From Colimorpha sp045222295 (GTDB lineage: Bacteria; Bacteroidota; Bacteroidia; Bacteroidales; P3), in contig JBGUXP010000014.1 of assembly GCA_045222295.1 (NCBI GenBank), positions 22,310 to 86,309 on the forward strand: DNA of 64,000 bases. Reading direction: 5' to 3'. A program made the translations under genes and the position numbers. Positions 62,196-64,000 of the stretch are shown here, in pieces; position 1 is the stretch's first letter; the number at the start of each line of letters is the position of its first letter. The notes below the pieces were generated by a model. It was not told where the DNA came from and ran no database searches. It worked only from the letters and a program-made list of their open reading frames with translations.

Positions 62196-62359
62196 CGAAA
62201 GTTTCTTAAACCGAACAGAAAGAAAATGAATTTTCTTTTCCAGAAGTTGCACAAGCAAGAGAAAAGAGAGTAAAAAAACAAACGCCTTTCGCCATGCTTC
62301 ATTTTCCTTAGCAGATTCCTAACAAGTGCTAAACATCAAAACCCTATTTTAGCCTTATC

Positions 62360-62409
62360 ACCTCCTACCGTGGTAGGAGTTGGTAAGGAGTTGGTAAGGA
62401 GATGGCAAG
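62360..62409. repeat. palindrome with short tandem repeats, related to the dispersed repeat
   Basis: Palindrome CTCCTACCGTGGTAGGAG (62362-62379) is followed by two copies of TTGGTAAGGAG and then ATGGCAAG. The CTCCTACC and ATGGCAA parts match those in the repeats at 30766-30850 and 51048-51120. Apart from this repeat, the hutU promoter and the hairpins noted separately, 62117-62609 holds no gene that I can see. Confidence 0.45.
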
Positions 62410-62443
62410 TGTATTATACCTTTCATTTCCATTGTGATAGCAT

Positions 62444-62475
62444 AAAAAATAGCGATCCTCTGCAAAGAGGACCGC
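62444..62475 (-). terminator. Rho-independent terminator after the RHS-associated gene pair
   Basis: Minus strand: GCGGTCCTC-TTTGCA-GAGGATCGC (8 of 9 pairs) followed by TATTTTTTATG. It lies about 135 bp past the stop at 62610. A second, T-less hairpin built on CCCGCACGAA lies between them at 62551-62571. Confidence 0.7.
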
Positions 62476-62609
62476 CTACAGGGGTTATAAAGATGTTTTT
62501 TTAAGTTGATAAATGTTAAATACAAAATATTCGATAGGACGATGGGTAACCCCGCACGAAATTCGTGCGGGTTCGCTGGGAGGGAGTATGTGCTGATGGA
62601 ATCAATTTG

Positions 62610-63068
62610 TTATCGTTTAGCATTGTCCTTCTGTTCCAAACTTGAAATGCAGCAAGGCCGTATCACAATGGGGAGACTGAAACCTTGACGAGATCCTTTA
62701 ATCTTAACATTACCCGGATGAACAATCACTCCATTTTTTCTAATTTGGTTCAAAAGATTATTGGCTATTGTCTCATTAAGATGTGATTCCAAATATGGCC
62801 GTACGATGAATTCATTTGTTGGATATGATTCATCAAAACTGATTACCTCGACTTTATCCACTATTCCGCTATCATTAATATAGCATATGCTCATCACATC
62901 ACCACAGACACTATCGTTCATTAACGAATCGTAAATAATAAAAACTCCAGTAAATGTACTGTCTTTAATTCGAAGAATCGGATAATCTACATTATCATCT
63001 ACTATTGTTTGTGCTAAAATCGTATGGCCAAACAAGAAAACACATACACAAATGGCTATTCTTTTCAT
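62610..63068 (-). CDS. exported protein with TonB-C-like C-terminus, candidate immunity protein of the RHS module
   Basis: A 152-residue protein with signal peptide MKRIAICVCVFLFGHTILAQ. The C-terminal half (DSGIVDKVEVISFDES ... NNLLNQIRKNGVIVHPGNVK ... GFSLPIVIRP) follows the strand and helix order of TonB C-terminal-like domains: a V-D-K-V-x-V strand, then an ALxxI helix, then a LPIxIR strand. It lacks the proline-rich linker and membrane anchor of real TonB. It lies 8 bp downstream of the RHS toxin frame, the usual place for an immunity gene, and ends before a terminator. Immunity function is inference from position. If so, neutralisation would take place in the periplasm. Confidence 0.6.
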   Translation of the reverse strand: MKRIAICVCVFLFGHTILAQTIVDDNVDYPILRIKDSTFTGVFIIYDSLMNDSVCGDVMSICYINDSGIVDKVEVISFDESYPTNEFIVRPYLESHLNETIANNLLNQIRKNGVIVHPGNVKIKGSRQGFSLPIVIRPCCISSLEQKDNAKR

Positions 63069-63076
63069 AATAAAAA

Positions 63077-63970
63077 CTATTTTAATGGATAGAATAACTC
63101 AAGAAGAGGTCTCTCTTTTCCCGTCCGTGTTGTATAATTGTCATTATAGACACCAGTAGCATTTGCTTCAGATTCTGTTCTAAAGAGATTCACAGCTGTA
63201 TTAAATGATTTTTGATCAAATTTTTTGCTCTGCAATTGAGACATTGCATTTTCGTAGTTTTTACCTTCATCTGTGTTGGGATGCATAGAAAGCAATGCAG
63301 ATATCGTTGACGGAAAATCTTTCGGATTATTCAATCTGCTATATTCGTTGATTAATGCCGCACTAAACGAATATGCCTCTACTTCATTATAATATGTTGT
63401 ACCTCCCTGACCTGCTTTAAACTGAAGGGCATGAAATAACTCGTGAGACAAATCCCGTATATTATTATGCCCCCCCATTTTAGACATTGAACCGTCTTTA
63501 TATGCCACAGTTGCACATGTTTGCTTTGTGCCAGTTTCTCGATTTGAAATCCAAAATTCTTTACTTGAATTCATCAAACTCGTTATTAGGGTCCGTCCTA
63601 GTCTTGTTTTGTACATTTCGTTAAGGGCAGCTATTTGTTGACAAGATGCTTTGTCTCCAACTGGTCGCATATTGATACTATATGTTATTCTTCTCCCATC
63701 TCCAGTTAAAATATAGATTTCTCTTCCATCCGGATCTACCAGTTTAATTGGGTTCCATGCGCAATAAGCATACGGTGAAATATTGGGATACTTGTCCGCC
63801 AGCGGGTCGACGCTCAGCCACATGGTCATCAGCTCGTGGTCCATATACCTGGCACCGAAATATCCGTAGCCGGTTTCCTCGTCTCTTTCTTTGCCCGTGG
63901 AAACGTAGGGGTAAAACCGCATGGTTTTAAGACGGTTTATCAGTTCGGTTTTATGTGCTTGATGGTTCAA
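63077..63970 (-). CDS. orphan RHS core tip with zincin-like toxin domain
   Basis: A 297-codon frame beginning with a TTG at 63970, directly after an in-frame TAA, so the hallmark long RHS/YD-repeat region is missing. Residues about 24-85 are the conserved RHS-associated core (GKERDEETGYGYFGARYMD ... PDGREIYI) that ends the RHS shell and precedes the variable toxin. The toxin part contains HELFHALQF (HExxH near residue 175) and, shortly after, YYNEVEAYSF, whose glutamates could supply the third metal ligand. This resembles M91/NleD-like and other effector zincins. It may be an unexpressed toxin cassette that recombines onto a full RHS gene, or the 3' part of a frameshifted gene; the window edge prevents a decision. 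A neighbouring candidate immunity gene follows. Confidence 0.75.
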   Translation of the reverse strand: MNHQAHKTELINRLKTMRFYPYVSTGKERDEETGYGYFGARYMDHELMTMWLSVDPLADKYPNISPYAYCAWNPIKLVDPDGREIYILTGDGRRITYSINMRPVGDKASCQQIAALNEMYKTRLGRTLITSLMNSSKEFWISNRETGTKQTCATVAYKDGSMSKMGGHNNIRDLSHELFHALQFKAGQGGTTYYNEVEAYSFSAALINEYSRLNNPKDFPSTISALLSMHPNTDEGKNYENAMSQLQSKKFDQKSFNTAVNLFRTESEANATGVYNDNYTTRTGKERPLLELFYPLK

Positions 63971-64000
63971 TTATTCATTCTTTTCCATTGTGACAAATTC

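Noticed and set aside
1..64000. CRISPR array or rRNA genes
   Set aside because: No regularly spaced direct repeats and no conserved rRNA segments were seen on either strand.

Overview
This window comes from a Bacteroidales genome (phylum Bacteroidota). Several features point there: type IX secretion (T9SS) cargo proteins with C-terminal sorting domains, a PorV/PorQ-family barrel, a TonB-dependent receptor with an N-terminal carboxypeptidase-like domain, a fused SecDF, the DUF4301 and DUF6266 families, and many promoters of the Bacteroidota form TTG-N19/20-TAnnTTTG. No species can be named from the sequence alone. About 40 genes are supported; most long antisense frames are shadows.

Layout. 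1-5.3 kb (minus strand): a YitT-family membrane protein, a family 4 glycosyltransferase, a small exported protein, and an OmpA/beta-propeller/TPR protein cut by the left edge that resembles the T9SS subunit PorE. 5.4-6.8 kb: tRNA-Gly(CCC) and purM. 6.9-17.7 kb: two very large paralogous T9SS cargo proteins with an IS4-family element wedged between them; its right terminal repeat carries the stop codon of the upstream paralogue and its transposase is frameshifted. 17.9-22.2 kb (plus): a polytopic membrane protein and a secreted M4 metallopeptidase with a T9SS tail. 22.3-30.3 kb (minus): pnp, a third giant T9SS cargo protein, and rpsO. 30.4-32.5 kb: a remnant of a T9SS sorting domain, a DUF6266 gene that has run into its neighbour, a HIT-family gene and greA. 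32.6-46 kb (minus): a PorV/PorQ-family barrel, a 1660-residue exported protein, a TonB-dependent receptor, a small acidic membrane-anchored protein and secDF. 46-49 kb: radC (plus), then folB, pheS and a periplasmic cyclophilin (minus). 49-57 kb (plus): a lipoprotein, DUF4301, LemA, a TPM-domain protein, an uncharacterised 45-residue basic protein, a Nudix hydrolase, a metallo-beta-lactamase-fold lipoprotein, and a UvrD-like helicase with an embedded DEDDh exonuclease. 57-62 kb (minus): the queuosine-precursor set queC-queD-queE-queF, a SIMPL-domain protein and urocanate hydratase. The right edge holds an orphan RHS tip with a zincin-like toxin domain followed by a candidate immunity gene.

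How it fits together. Surface export dominates: SecDF drives translocation across the inner membrane, PorE-like and PorV/PorQ-like proteins belong to or resemble the T9SS, and four intact cargo proteins use the C-terminal sorting domain. Three cargo transcription units share a roughly 37-bp upstream element built around GATTTTTGrCG-AAAAGG, which suggests co-regulation. The most unusual items are this shared element, the DUF6266 gene read through antisense to the HIT gene, a palindromic repeat inserted in frame in the helicase, the orphan RHS toxin module, and the tightly packaged 45-residue gene.
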